Assembly (NCBI GenBank): GCA_964404205.1
Contig: CAYOJD010000048.1
Coordinates: 1-21,945, forward strand
Source of the DNA: CAZWBR01 sp964404205
Lineage (GTDB): Bacteria > Bacteroidota > Bacteroidia > Bacteroidales > Prolixibacteraceae
DNA: 21,945 nucleotides
Reading direction: 5' to 3'
Position numbers and translations under genes: made by a program
Notes under the pieces: generated by a model
Seen by the model: only the letters and a program-made list of their open reading frames with translations
Database searches by the model: none
What the model was told of the DNA's origin: nothing
Shown here: piece by piece, positions 7,306-15,259 of the stretch
Layout of the letters: each line of letters starts with the position of its first letter
How positions within the stretch are numbered: the stretch's first letter is position 1

Positions 7306-8163
7306 ATGTCATACAATTTATTAAAAGGTAAAAGAGGTATAATTTTCGGTGCGTTGAACGAAAATTCGATTGCATGGAAAGTAGCGGAAAGGGCTCACGA
7401 AGAGGGGGCAACGTTTACGCTTACCAATGTTCCTTTTGCTCTCCGCCTGGGTGATACACACCTTTTGGCACAGAAATGCAATGCCGAAGTAATTCCGGCC
7501 GATGCTTCAAATGTTGACGATTTGGAGCTTCTTTTCACCCGTTCAATGGAAATACTGGGAGGGAAAATCGATTTTATCCTTCATTCGATAGGGATGTCTC
7601 CAAATGTTCGAAAAGGAAGGCATTACAGCGATTTGGATTACGATTTTTTATCCAAGACACTTGATGTTTCTGCAATTTCATTCCACAAAATACTTCAAAC
7701 GGCCCGAAAGTTAGATGCCATTAACGAATGGGGATCGGTATTGGCCTTATCGTATGTTGCCGCTCAGCGAACTTTCTATGGATACAACGATATGGCAGAT
7801 GCCAAGGCGCTCCTTGAGTCGATAGCTCGTAGTTTCGGTTATATTTACGGGCGCGAAAGAAACGTGAGAATCAATACGATATCACAAAGTCCGACTCCGA
7901 CAACTGCGGGTAATGGAATTAAAATGTTTGGAAATCTGCTCGATTATTCAGAGAGATTATCGCCACTGGGAAATGCAACAGCCGACGAATGTGCAGACTA
8001 TTGCATTGTGATGTTCTCTGATCTTACCCGTAAAGTGACCATGCAAAACCTTTTCCATGATGGCGGATTCTCATCGATGGGAATGAGTGTCAGGGCGATG
8101 GAACAATATACGCGTGGCGGTTGTGAGGAGGAGGAAAGCGATCCAAACCACCGATACGATTAA
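7306..8163 (+). CDS. fabI: Enoyl-[acyl-carrier-protein] reductase (FabI)
   Basis: FabI carries out the last reduction of each fatty-acid elongation cycle, turning trans-2-enoyl-ACP into acyl-ACP with NAD(P)H in the cytoplasm. The short-chain dehydrogenase fold starts with KGKRGIIFGALNENSIAWKVA. The catalytic set Tyr150, Tyr160 and Lys167 has the same spacing as the E. coli FabI triad (146/156/163), and LHSIGMSP and ISQSPTPTTAG fit the cofactor and substrate loops. At 285 residues it is longer than E. coli FabI (262), mainly through an acidic C-terminal tail, EEEESDPNHRYD. It stands 128 nt after recN with no clear terminator. A TACAGTTG sequence at 7244-7251 is a one-mismatch -7 box. Its stop overlaps the stop of the opposing GAF gene by 4 nt. 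Confidence 0.94.
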   Translation: MSYNLLKGKRGIIFGALNENSIAWKVAERAHEEGATFTLTNVPFALRLGDTHLLAQKCNAEVIPADASNVDDLELLFTRSMEILGGKIDFILHSIGMSPNVRKGRHYSDLDYDFLSKTLDVSAISFHKILQTARKLDAINEWGSVLALSYVAAQRTFYGYNDMADAKALLESIARSFGYIYGRERNVRINTISQSPTPTTAGNGIKMFGNLLDYSERLSPLGNATADECADYCIVMFSDLTRKVTMQNLFHDGGFSSMGMSVRAMEQYTRGGCEEEESDPNHRYD

Positions 8164-8618
8164 AACAATTTAGCTATTTCAGTACAGATGGCGGTGAGAA
8201 ACTCATCGTCATCTGTGCTAAATGGTGCTGTCGAATGTGAATCAATGTCGATTTCTGCAACAAATTTGTCGCCTTTTATTACCGGAACAACGATTTCGCT
8301 CTGTACGTCGATACTACATGAAATATAGTTCTCCTCACAACTTACATCCTGAACAATCTTGGTGATTTTACTTTCGGCTACCTGACCGCAAACACCTTTT
8401 CCTACAGGAATATGCGTATGCTCTGTCGGTTTACCGGCAAACGGACCTAAAACCAACTCGTTGCTGGTACTATCCAGCAGATAAAATCCCACCCAGTCGT
8501 AGTGATAAACCCGTTCTTTCAAAAAAATAGATGTCTGTAGAAGCATTTTATCACGGTTAGCTGTTGGGTTAAACCATGAATGAAACTCATTCAATAATAT
8601 TTGGAAGCTGTCTTTCAT
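8160..8618 (-). CDS. GAF-domain protein related to free methionine-(R)-sulfoxide reductase
   Basis: A single GAF domain of 152 residues with the fRMsr layout DWVGFYLL, ELVLGPFAG, GKGVCGQ, YISCSIDVQSEIVVPV and a final EIDIDS. In E. coli fRMsr three Cys matter (84, 94, 118). Here Cys77 and Cys101 keep the 24-residue spacing of the last two, but the first position (10 residues before Cys77) is His67. A different Cys, Cys94, lies between them. It may reduce free methionine-R-sulfoxide with a changed disulfide path, or it may be a ligand-binding GAF protein. It is the last gene of the yigZ-pyrB-pyrI cluster, 12 nt after pyrI. Confidence 0.75.
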   Translation of the reverse strand: MKDSFQILLNEFHSWFNPTANRDKMLLQTSIFLKERVYHYDWVGFYLLDSTSNELVLGPFAGKPTEHTHIPVGKGVCGQVAESKITKIVQDVSCEENYISCSIDVQSEIVVPVIKGDKFVAEIDIDSHSTAPFSTDDDEFLTAICTEIAKLF

Positions 8619-8630
8619 TATTATACTGAT

Positions 8631-9089
8631 TTACTTTACTTTCATTTCGTTTTCGTTGGTAATCTTTTCGCAGTAATGGCACTTCAACTCGATTGGTTTT
8701 TCTGAGATAATCTGAAATTTCGTCGCCACTTTCTCACTGTTGGTGATACATTTGGGATTGAAACACCGCACAATACCAATAACTTCTTTGGGTATTTCAA
8801 CAACCTTTTTTTCAATAACTTCGTAATTTCTGATGATATTCAACTTGGCATGTGGGGCGACCAGTGATATTTTGTTTATCTCTTCATCTTTAAAATAACG
8901 ATTGGCTATTTTAATGATTGCCTTGTAACTCATGGCTTTGCTGTCGAGGTTATTCCCAAAAGTGACCATGTTTTCGCATTCGTCCAGTTTTAATATTTTG
9001 ATGACCTTAAAAAGCGCCTGTGTCGGGATATGATCGATAACTGTACCATCCTTGATGGCGCTGACTTTGAGCTGTTTTTCAGTACTCAT
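8631..9089 (-). CDS. pyrI: Aspartate carbamoyltransferase regulatory chain
   Basis: PyrI is the allosteric, zinc-binding chain of aspartate transcarbamoylase; it lets CTP and ATP tune pyrimidine synthesis. The 152 residues match the usual size. The nucleotide-binding N-domain (KLKVSAIKDGTVIDHIP-like start, here QLKVSAIKDGTVIDHIPTQ) is followed by a C-domain with four zinc-ligand Cys: 109 and 114 in CFNPKC, and 137 and 140 in CHYC. It follows pyrB by 9 nt, so the two chains are made together. Confidence 0.96.
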   Translation of the reverse strand: MSTEKQLKVSAIKDGTVIDHIPTQALFKVIKILKLDECENMVTFGNNLDSKAMSYKAIIKIANRYFKDEEINKISLVAPHAKLNIIRNYEVIEKKVVEIPKEVIGIVRCFNPKCITNSEKVATKFQIISEKPIELKCHYCEKITNENEMKVK

Positions 9090-9098
9090 AGTTTTATC

Positions 9099-10010
9099 TT
9101 ATTGAAGATTAAGTAAATGTGAGATAATTGCCATTCGCGTATAAACTCCGTTTCGTGCCTGTTCAAAGTAATAAGCTTTTTCATTACTGTCGACATCGGT
9201 ATCGATTTCGTTTACCCTTGGCAGTGGATGAAGAATCCTGACATTGGGTTTTGTATTGGCCAACATCTCATTTTTCAGAATATATACATTCTTTACTTTC
9301 TCATATTCAACCGGATCAATAAACCGTTCGCGCTGAACCCGGGTCATATAGATAATATCGGCTTGATTGATAATTTCGTTGAATTCAAGATGCTCAAAAT
9401 ATCTGATCCCATTGTTGGTGAGGAATGATTTGTATTCATTGGGCATGGCCAGTTCTGGCGGAGCTACGAAATTAAAAATTGGATTATCGAATTGCGACAT
9501 GGCCATCAGAAGACTGTGGACCGTACGGCCATATTTCAAGTCACCCACCATAAAGAGATTAATGTCGTCAAGCCGTCCCTGTGTTTTCTGGATGGAATAC
9601 ATGTCGAGCAGCGTCTGCGTGGGATGCTGATTGGCACCATCACCGGCGTTGATGACCGGTACATCTGAAATCTCGGCTGCATACCTTGCGCTTCCTTCCA
9701 ACGGGTGACGCATAATAATCATATCGGCATAATTGCTTACCATCCGTATGGTATCGTGCAATGTTTCTCCCTTCGACACACTTGAAGACGAAGAATCACT
9801 GAACCCGATGATTTTACCTCCAAGTCTGTTAATGGCAGTTTCGAAGCTAAGCCGCGTCCGTGTTGATGGCTCGAAAAAGAGGGTGGCAATTACTTTACCC
9901 TTCAATAACCTTTGGGTGGTGTTTTTTTCGTAAAACCTTGCCAAATCCATGATTTTCAGATACTCATCTTTGGTGAAGTCTGTAATCGAAATTAAGCTTT
10001 TGTTATTCAT
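9099..10010 (-). CDS. pyrB: Aspartate carbamoyltransferase catalytic chain
   Basis: PyrB joins carbamoyl phosphate and aspartate in the first committed step of pyrimidine synthesis. Its 303 residues contain the phosphate-binding motif FEPSTRTRLSFE (STRTR at 49-53), Lys80 in the 80s loop (SVSKGETL), HPTQTLLD (129 on), RVQRERF in the aspartate loop and HPLPR (261-265). It is full length and intact. It begins 19 nt after the yigZ stop and is followed by pyrI after 9 nt. I see no pyrimidine attenuator leader. Confidence 0.97.
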   Translation of the reverse strand: MNNKSLISITDFTKDEYLKIMDLARFYEKNTTQRLLKGKVIATLFFEPSTRTRLSFETAINRLGGKIIGFSDSSSSSVSKGETLHDTIRMVSNYADMIIMRHPLEGSARYAAEISDVPVINAGDGANQHPTQTLLDMYSIQKTQGRLDDINLFMVGDLKYGRTVHSLLMAMSQFDNPIFNFVAPPELAMPNEYKSFLTNNGIRYFEHLEFNEIINQADIIYMTRVQRERFIDPVEYEKVKNVYILKNEMLANTKPNVRILHPLPRVNEIDTDVDSNEKAYYFEQARNGVYTRMAIISHLLNLQ

Positions 10011-10029
10011 ATATTAAGTTGTTTCGGAT

Positions 10030-10641
10030 TTACTCGTCCTGAACTTCTATTTTGATGATCCCATCTATTTTATTCAATTTTAGCCGAAATTGATCAATAA
10101 GTGAATTGCGGACCGAAAGTTCTATCACACATACCAACGAGAAGTCAGAATGAACAATTTCTAGTTGCATCTCTTTGATCAATTGCATGATATCATTCAT
10201 GCCTGCATAACTAAACGTAATCCTGACGTGCTGTTCAACGATTTTATCAACAGTTATGGCAACCTTTAAAGCCTCTGAAGCTGCTTCGCGATAAGCATTA
10301 ATTAAGCCGCTTACACCAAGCAATGTTCCACCAAAATATCGAACAACCACAACCAAAATATTTGTTAATCCTCTCGAGAGTATCTGGCCTAATATTGGTC
10401 TTCCTGCTGTCCCTGAAGGTTCCCCATCATCGTTTGCACGATAGTTCTCGCTGTTTTGTCCTAACCGCCATGCATAACAGTGGTGGCGCGCACTATGATG
10501 CTCTTTTTTGATTCTGGCCACAATTTCTTTGATTTCAGTCTCATTTTTCACAGGATAGGCATAGGCTAAAAACCGGCTGCCTTTGTCCTTAAACAGGGCT
10601 TCCGAAGGCAATTCGATTGTTTTGTATGTATCTGTAATCAT
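10030..10641 (-). CDS. yigZ: YigZ / IMPACT family protein (UPF0029 + DUF1949)
   Basis: This 203-residue protein has an N-terminal UPF0029/IMPACT domain with the family signature ARHHCYAWRLG, then ANDDGEPSGTAGRPILGQI (residues 69-87), and a C-terminal ferredoxin-like DUF1949 domain. YigZ relatives are conserved, but their biochemical role is poorly defined; mammalian and yeast IMPACT acts on Gcn1/Gcn2 signalling, which does not transfer to bacteria. It heads the pyrB-pyrI-GAF cluster and stands just after the dnaA terminator. I see no clear -7 box in the short space upstream, so read-through from dnaA is possible. Confidence 0.88.
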   Translation of the reverse strand: MITDTYKTIELPSEALFKDKGSRFLAYAYPVKNETEIKEIVARIKKEHHSARHHCYAWRLGQNSENYRANDDGEPSGTAGRPILGQILSRGLTNILVVVVRYFGGTLLGVSGLINAYREAASEALKVAITVDKIVEQHVRITFSYAGMNDIMQLIKEMQLEIVHSDFSLVCVIELSVRNSLIDQFRLKLNKIDGIIKIEVQDE

Positions 10642-10654
10642 GTAGATAAAAATC

Positions 10655-10685
10655 CTAAAAAAAAAGCAGACAATTTGTCTGCTTT
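10655..10685 (-). terminator. Intrinsic terminator after dnaA
   Basis: On the minus strand, AAAGCAGACA pairs with TGTCTGCTTT around a very short loop (stem within 10663-10685), followed by a run of nine T. It begins 8 nt after the dnaA stop and ends just before yigZ. Confidence 0.88.
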
Positions 10686-10692
10686 AGGGAAA

Positions 10693-12127
10693 TCAAATTT
10701 TTAATTTATTTTCTATTTCGTCGAGACAAACTCGAAAACTCTTGTCTGTATCTTTCAAATTGGAGACTGTCCGGCAGGCATGAAGCACAGTTGCATGATC
10801 CTTTCCTCCAATAAGCGAACCAATTGCCGCTAACGATGACTTGGTCAGGTTCTTGGAGAAATACATCGCGATTTGCCGTGCCTGAACTGTTTCGCGTTTG
10901 CGGGTCTTGATGTGGAGCGAATCGACCGGCAGGCTAAAGTAGTCGCATACCACTTTTGTGATGAAATCGATGGTAATTTCCCTGCGGGTATTGTTTACCA
11001 ATTTATTAATCATTCTGATGGCCAACTCCAGCGTAATCTCTTTCTTATTTAGCGTTGCTTGTGCCAATAACGAAATCAAAGCTCCTTCGAGTTCACGGAC
11101 GTTGGTTGTAATGTGCGATGCGATATACTCCAGAACCTCGTCCGGAATATCCATTCCATCCTTGTAAACCTTCTTTTTCAGGATATTCATCCTTGTTTCA
11201 AAGTCTGGCACCTGCAAATCGGCAGTAAGCCCCCATTTGAACCGCGATAGCAACCGTTGTTCGAGACCTTTAAGTTCAATCGGAGGTTTGTCTGATGTCA
11301 GGATCAGTTGCTTCCCTGACTGATGCAAATGGTTGAATATGTGGAAGAAAGTTTCCTGGGTTTTCTCTTTGCCTGCAAATTCCTGTACGTCATCAATAAT
11401 CAGTACATCAATCATTTGATAAAAATGAAGGAAGTCATTTCGCGTATTGTTTCTCGTTGCTTCGGCAAACTGCATCTGAAATTTGGTTGCATTTACGTAA
11501 AGCACAATCTTATCGGGGAAACGTTCTTTGACTTCTATACCGATGGCTTGGGCCAAATGTGTTTTTCCCAAACCAGAATTGCCATAAATTACCAACGGAT
11601 TAAAAGCGGTTCCTCCGGGTTTCTGAGCAACGGCATAGCCGGCACTCCGGGCCAACCGATTGCATTCTCCTTCAATATAATTGTCAAAAGTGTTGTCTTG
11701 CTTTAATTGCGGATCAATCTGCAACTTTTGAATTCCGGGAATAACAAAAGGGTTGCGGATGGAATTATCTTGTTCGAGAACAGGAGCGGTTACAGGTTTA
11801 TTTTTTAAACTATTGTTCTGATTGGTAGGAAGTTTTACCGTATATGGCTTGTTGTTTGTGCTGGTATTATTATCTACCACAACACTATACTCCAGTTTTG
11901 CGCCTGCGNNNNNNNNNNTCTTTACGAAGGGTTTTGCGCAATATATCAATGTATTGTTCTTCGAGGTATTCGTAAAAAAACGGACTTGGCACTTGTATTG
12001 TAAGTACATTACTGTCAAGCTTTACTGGAACGATTGGCTCGAACCACGTTCTGTAGCTAATAAAAGGGACATTATCTTTAATAACCTTGAGGCAATTTTC
12101 CCAAGTCTGACGATGATCTTTACTCAT
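10693..12127 (-). CDS. dnaA: Chromosomal replication initiator DnaA (contains a 10-N assembly gap)
   Basis: DnaA binds origin DNA, melts it and loads the helicase. Domain I (SKDHRQTWENCLKVIKDNV... YRTWFEPIVPVKL) is read from the ATG at 12127. After the N run the frame changes: GAKLEYSVVV, a linker with NIRNPF-type sequence, then the AAA+ part with Walker A GNSGLGKTH and Walker B VLIIDDVQEF. The domain IV signature GGKDHATVLHACRTV is at the C-terminus. The gap is 11909-11918. Codon phase on both sides (GA.. before, ..C GCA after) requires a true gap divisible by 3, and comparison with usual DnaA text suggests about 6 nt (E-I-G-like), for a protein near 476 residues. The gene is therefore intact but mis-scaffolded. 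It is followed by its own terminator. Confidence 0.95.
11909..11918. other. Assembly gap (10 N) inside dnaA
   Basis: Ten undetermined bases fall in the link between DnaA domains I and II. The count is a placeholder: keeping ten bases would put the two halves of DnaA in different frames. Confidence 0.98.
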
Positions 12128-12466
12128 TTAGGCTAATGGTACTAAATGTTAAATTTTGTTCACTTTTTGTTTTCCGACACAAAGGTTGGAAAAAAATAAT
12201 TTCAAAAAAATTTATCTAAATGTTGTATTTATCTATTCTTTTAAAACACAGAATTTTACTAAAAGCAATTTTTTCATTTTTTTATTTTTTTGATAATCAA
12301 ATAGTTAGTTAATAGTTAATTGCAAGACGTTGATTCGATGGTTTTTATGCCTTTTATGGTTTATTACATAATAAAATGCAGATGATATTAACCGAACGAT
12401 GAACCCAACATAAAATGTTGCCGTTTTCGGTTTTCTAAAATAAAGAAAAAATAAGTGGGAAAAAAA
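12128..12466. other. AT-rich dnaA upstream region with nested inverted repeat
   Basis: 339 nt without a gene, between the end of the MCE gene and the start of dnaA. It is very AT-rich and holds a nested inverted repeat: AACCGAA (12390-12396) with TTCGGTT (12426-12432), enclosing CAACAT (12406-12411) with ATGTTG (12415-12420). I find no TTATCCACA-type DnaA box on either strand here; TTATCTAAA and TTATCTATT near 12210-12235 are only weak matches. A one-mismatch -7 box (AACCTTTG, minus strand, near 12180-12187) could serve dnaA. No terminator for the MCE gene is obvious. Confidence 0.5.
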
Positions 12467-13726
12467 CTATTTTGAGGAGGATTTTAACACTTTTTTCAAA
12501 GAAATTTCATTTCCATTACAAAAAGCTTTCAAAGTGGCCTGAGGAAAAGATAGTTGAATCTTGTTTAGAACGACTCTAATTTTTTCGAGCTCCTTTTCAG
12601 GCTGTGAGTAGTAATTGTACCCGTTTTTGGTTTTAACCTCTTCAATGTTGTCAATGTCTTGAAAAAGAGATGATAAATTACTTACTGGCGACTGCGAAGA
12701 GTATATCAGGACACGATAATGGACGGTGTCGCCTTTGTAGGTCGCTTCTGTAGGATTAACATAAACTTCACGACCGAAATCAATTGCAGAGAATTTTACA
12801 TACTTTTTTGGATTCTGTTGAAGATCGACCAATAGTCTGTTCAGGTTTTCACTGGTGTAATTTAAATTCTGATAAAGCCTTTTGTCGTTAACCAACATGC
12901 CGAGCGTACCGTCAGCAGAGTTGACCTTTGACATCATCGATTGAATTTCCGAAATCGTATTGTTTAGATTGTTAACCGTCGATTTAATATCGCTCTGACT
13001 AAGCGAATCGCTGATAGAATTGAAATTATCAAGTATCTGATTAAGTTTCTGAGAATTGGAGTTTAAACTATGTGTCAGTTGGTTAAAATTTGAGATGGAA
13101 GAGGAGAGATTTCCCTTTTGATTGTCGACTATGGTGCTTAAATCGCGGGTTATCATCTCCAGATTACTCATGGTGTAACTAATCTGCTCGATACTTTTGG
13201 CAATATTGGCTTTTGCTTCGCTGTCGAGGATGACTGATACCGACGAAACAATAGAATCAAGCGAAACCAGCAGTTTTTCGGCTTTATTTTTAACCGGTGC
13301 AAGTTGTTCGCTGACTTGCTGCATCAGGTCGGCCTGGATAACGGATGGCAAAGTGTCGTTCGACTGATTAAACTCTTTTGATTGACCCAGGTTTAGTTTT
13401 ACTACTTTCGAACCAAGCAGGTCGCTGCTGGCAATTTCGGCTGTTGTACCCTTGGGGAGCGGAAACTTGTTGTGGACCGCTATTTTTACAATCAAATCGC
13501 CTGAATAATCTTCTGCAAAATAAATGTCTCTTACGTAGCCTATTTTCAAACCATTAAGTTGGACAACCGTCGATGGCTCCAATCCGCCAACATCCTTGTA
13601 ACGGGCTAAATAGACCTTTTCAGTCCTGAAAATATCACGGCCTTTCAAAAAATTTATACCCCAAATCAGAATTGTTAAACTGATGATGATAACAATTCCC
13701 AGTTTCGATGTTTTTGAGATTTTCAC
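12467..13726 (-). CDS. MCE/MlaD-family lipid transport protein with C-terminal SPOR-like domain
   Basis: MCE proteins bind lipids in the periplasm and usually feed an ABC transporter that moves phospholipids between membranes. The 419 residues show an N-terminal anchor helix (about 8-24, LGIVIIISLTILIWGI), one MCE domain (about 36-115, with YKDVGGLEPSTVVQLNGLKIG and LLGSKVVKLNLG) and a long Ser/Asn-rich helical region with coiled-coil character (about 135-310). The C-terminal part, about residue 335 on, aligns by eye with the SPOR-like end of the adjacent amidase: both read [hydrophobic]xIxxSS near the start, an F-x-x-I-x-x-I-x-E element, a Tyr pair, and a final helix before a short strand. 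The usual ABC permease and ATPase genes are not in the window. It follows the amidase gene on the same strand by 126 nt, with a possible own promoter at 13812-13819. Confidence 0.85.
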   Translation of the reverse strand: MKISKTSKLGIVIIISLTILIWGINFLKGRDIFRTEKVYLARYKDVGGLEPSTVVQLNGLKIGYVRDIYFAEDYSGDLIVKIAVHNKFPLPKGTTAEIASSDLLGSKVVKLNLGQSKEFNQSNDTLPSVIQADLMQQVSEQLAPVKNKAEKLLVSLDSIVSSVSVILDSEAKANIAKSIEQISYTMSNLEMITRDLSTIVDNQKGNLSSSISNFNQLTHSLNSNSQKLNQILDNFNSISDSLSQSDIKSTVNNLNNTISEIQSMMSKVNSADGTLGMLVNDKRLYQNLNYTSENLNRLLVDLQQNPKKYVKFSAIDFGREVYVNPTEATYKGDTVHYRVLIYSSQSPVSNLSSLFQDIDNIEEVKTKNGYNYYSQPEKELEKIRVVLNKIQLSFPQATLKAFCNGNEISLKKVLKSSSK

Positions 13727-13811
13727 CCTTGCTTGATTTGATTATACTTTAAAAACTAACAAGTTATCAATAAATTTGTTTTCGGTAACAATCTGTTTTC
13801 ATTGGCTGTGC

Positions 13812-13819
13812 CAAAGTTA
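13812..13819 (-). promoter_or_regulatory. Putative -7 box for the MCE gene
   Basis: On the minus strand TAACTTTG matches TAnnTTTG fully. A TTTG is present 14 nt upstream, shorter than the usual spacing. The leader to the MCE ATG would be about 80 nt. Confidence 0.4.
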
Positions 13820-13852
13820 ATGATGATTTCAGTCAAATAAAAATACAATTGT

Positions 13853-15097
13853 TTACTTGTTTTGAAGTGCTTCGGTTGCAGGCATTGTTATCCCATCGCG
13901 AATCGCTATCACAAAAGCACCGGGGATTTTTTTGCGCACCTCCAAAAGCTTTTCTTTGGTATAACCGTAATCTTCAGATATATAACAAGCATATTTGTAA
14001 TAACTTTTTACTTTATACTCCCGAATCCCCTGAATGCCTTTAAATTCGGCTGAGTTTAACGGCATTTTGACAATAGATGAGGCAATCTGGATGGCAAATA
14101 AGGTACTGCCATTCTTTGTTTGAGTTGAAGTTGGCTTAGATGCCGTATCACTTTTTACTTTCGAATCGACAATCGCCACTTCGCCAACCGGTTTGTCTGA
14201 CTGTTTTTTCTCTTTCACTGAAGGTGACAATGCAACTTCTGATGGCTTAGAAACTTGGGGTTCTGTCTTTTTAAAAGTTGGTTTTTCAGACGGCACATTT
14301 TGTTTCTCCGAATCCTGATTCCGGAAACGGTTATCCATCTTATTTTTATATTTGTGTAATGATTGATAAATTGAAAAGGCAATGTCCTCGCGTCCTTTTT
14401 CAGTCATTAAATATTGATTTTCAGCGCTATTACTTAAATATCCGGCTTCGACCAAAACACTCGGCATTGCACTTTCGCGAAGTACCAGAAAACCGGCCTG
14501 GCGCACATCCCGATCGGCGCGCTTAGCCGAAAAGTGGAATTGATCCTGAATCATTCCGGCCAGCGTTACACTTTGCTCGATATAATTATCCTGAATCAGT
14601 TCAAACATGATGTACGATTCTGAAAGGTTGGGATCAAATCCTTCATATCGTGTAGTATAATCCTCTTCAAGTACAATTACACTGTTCTCTTTTTTGGCCA
14701 CATCAAGATTATCAGTCGTTCGGTGAAGACCTAATACGTAGGTTTCAGTACCATTTATTGATGGAGAGGGGCAATAGTTGGCATGAATCGATATAAATAC
14801 ATCAGCATTGGCCCTGTTTGCAATTTGAGCCCGTTCGAAAAGCGGAACAAAAAAATCGCGATCGCGCGTATATATAACCTTTAAATCAGGGATATTGGTT
14901 TTGATCTGTTTGCCCAGCCGAAGCGCAATATCCAGAACAATATCCTTTTCACGGGCTTTGCCCACAACTGCCCCCGGATCTTTACCTCCATGTCCGGGAT
15001 CGATAACTATGGTACGGATTCCGGTTGTTTTTTCAGCAGCAGGCAGTACGGCGTTTATCCCCATTAAAATAAACATAATCGAAAGTACCTTTTTCAT
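13853..15097 (-). CDS. N-acetylmuramoyl-L-alanine amidase (Amidase_3) with SPOR-like C-terminal domain
   Basis: This zinc hydrolase cuts the bond between N-acetylmuramic acid and the stem peptide, mainly at division. A signal peptide (about 1-20) is followed by the Amidase_3 domain (about 28-250). The zinc ligands are His36 (VIDPGHGGKDPGA), Glu50 (REKDIVLD) and His105 (SIHAN), and the catalytic Glu217 is in PSVLVEAGYLSN. A Lys/Ser/Pro-rich linker runs from about 255 to 330. The last 80 residues (LFAIQIASS... GIREYKVKSYYKYAC... RKKIPGAFVIAIRDG) look like the divergent SPOR-type domain common on Bacteroidota amidases, which would place it at denuded glycan at the septum. The length is 414 residues. 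It is divergent from lptD and first in a pair with the MCE gene. Confidence 0.93.
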   Translation of the reverse strand: MKKVLSIMFILMGINAVLPAAEKTTGIRTIVIDPGHGGKDPGAVVGKAREKDIVLDIALRLGKQIKTNIPDLKVIYTRDRDFFVPLFERAQIANRANADVFISIHANYCPSPSINGTETYVLGLHRTTDNLDVAKKENSVIVLEEDYTTRYEGFDPNLSESYIMFELIQDNYIEQSVTLAGMIQDQFHFSAKRADRDVRQAGFLVLRESAMPSVLVEAGYLSNSAENQYLMTEKGREDIAFSIYQSLHKYKNKMDNRFRNQDSEKQNVPSEKPTFKKTEPQVSKPSEVALSPSVKEKKQSDKPVGEVAIVDSKVKSDTASKPTSTQTKNGSTLFAIQIASSIVKMPLNSAEFKGIQGIREYKVKSYYKYACYISEDYGYTKEKLLEVRKKIPGAFVIAIRDGITMPATEALQNK

Positions 15098-15147
15098 TTG
15101 ATGCAGAAATTGGTTATCAGCATGTCGATGCCGCTTGTATCTTTACA

Positions 15148-15155
15148 CAAAAATA
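15148..15155 (-). promoter_or_regulatory. Putative -7 box for the amidase gene
   Basis: TATTTTTG on the minus strand matches TAnnTTTG. No clear -33 TTTG is present. The leader to the ATG at 15097 would be about 45 nt. It is 50 bp from the opposing lptD box, in a 158-bp divergent spacer. Confidence 0.4.
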
Positions 15156-15204
15156 GAAGAATAAATTATTTATGAAGGATATCATGTGGTCTGCATGGAT
15201 TTTT

Positions 15205-15212
15205 TACTTTTG
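15205..15212 (+). promoter_or_regulatory. Putative -7 box for lptD
   Basis: TACTTTTG matches TAnnTTTG. The -33 element is weak. Transcription would begin near 15217, so the first ATG in the transcript is the 7-codon ORF at 15236 rather than lptD itself. Confidence 0.4.
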
Positions 15213-15235
15213 CCAATGATATCGGCAACCTTGTT

Positions 15236-15259
15236 ATGTTAGATTGGTTTAACCGTTGA
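15236..15259 (+). other. Seven-codon upstream ORF whose stop overlaps the lptD start
   Basis: ATG at 15236 reads M-L-D-W-F-N-R and stops at TGA 15257-15259, which overlaps the TTG start of lptD as TTGA. This layout would allow translational coupling. Alternatively, one missing base would join it to lptD as a normal ATG start (MLDWFNRLKRKSL). Confidence 0.35.

Noticed and set aside
10693..12018. A 441-residue DnaA with start at 12018
   Set aside because: Its N-terminus is an artefact of reading through the N gap in the wrong frame; true domain I is in the frame starting at 12127.
12210..12236. Possible DnaA boxes (TTATCTAAA, TTATCTATT)
   Set aside because: Each departs from TTATCCACA at two or more positions in very AT-rich sequence, so chance matches are expected.
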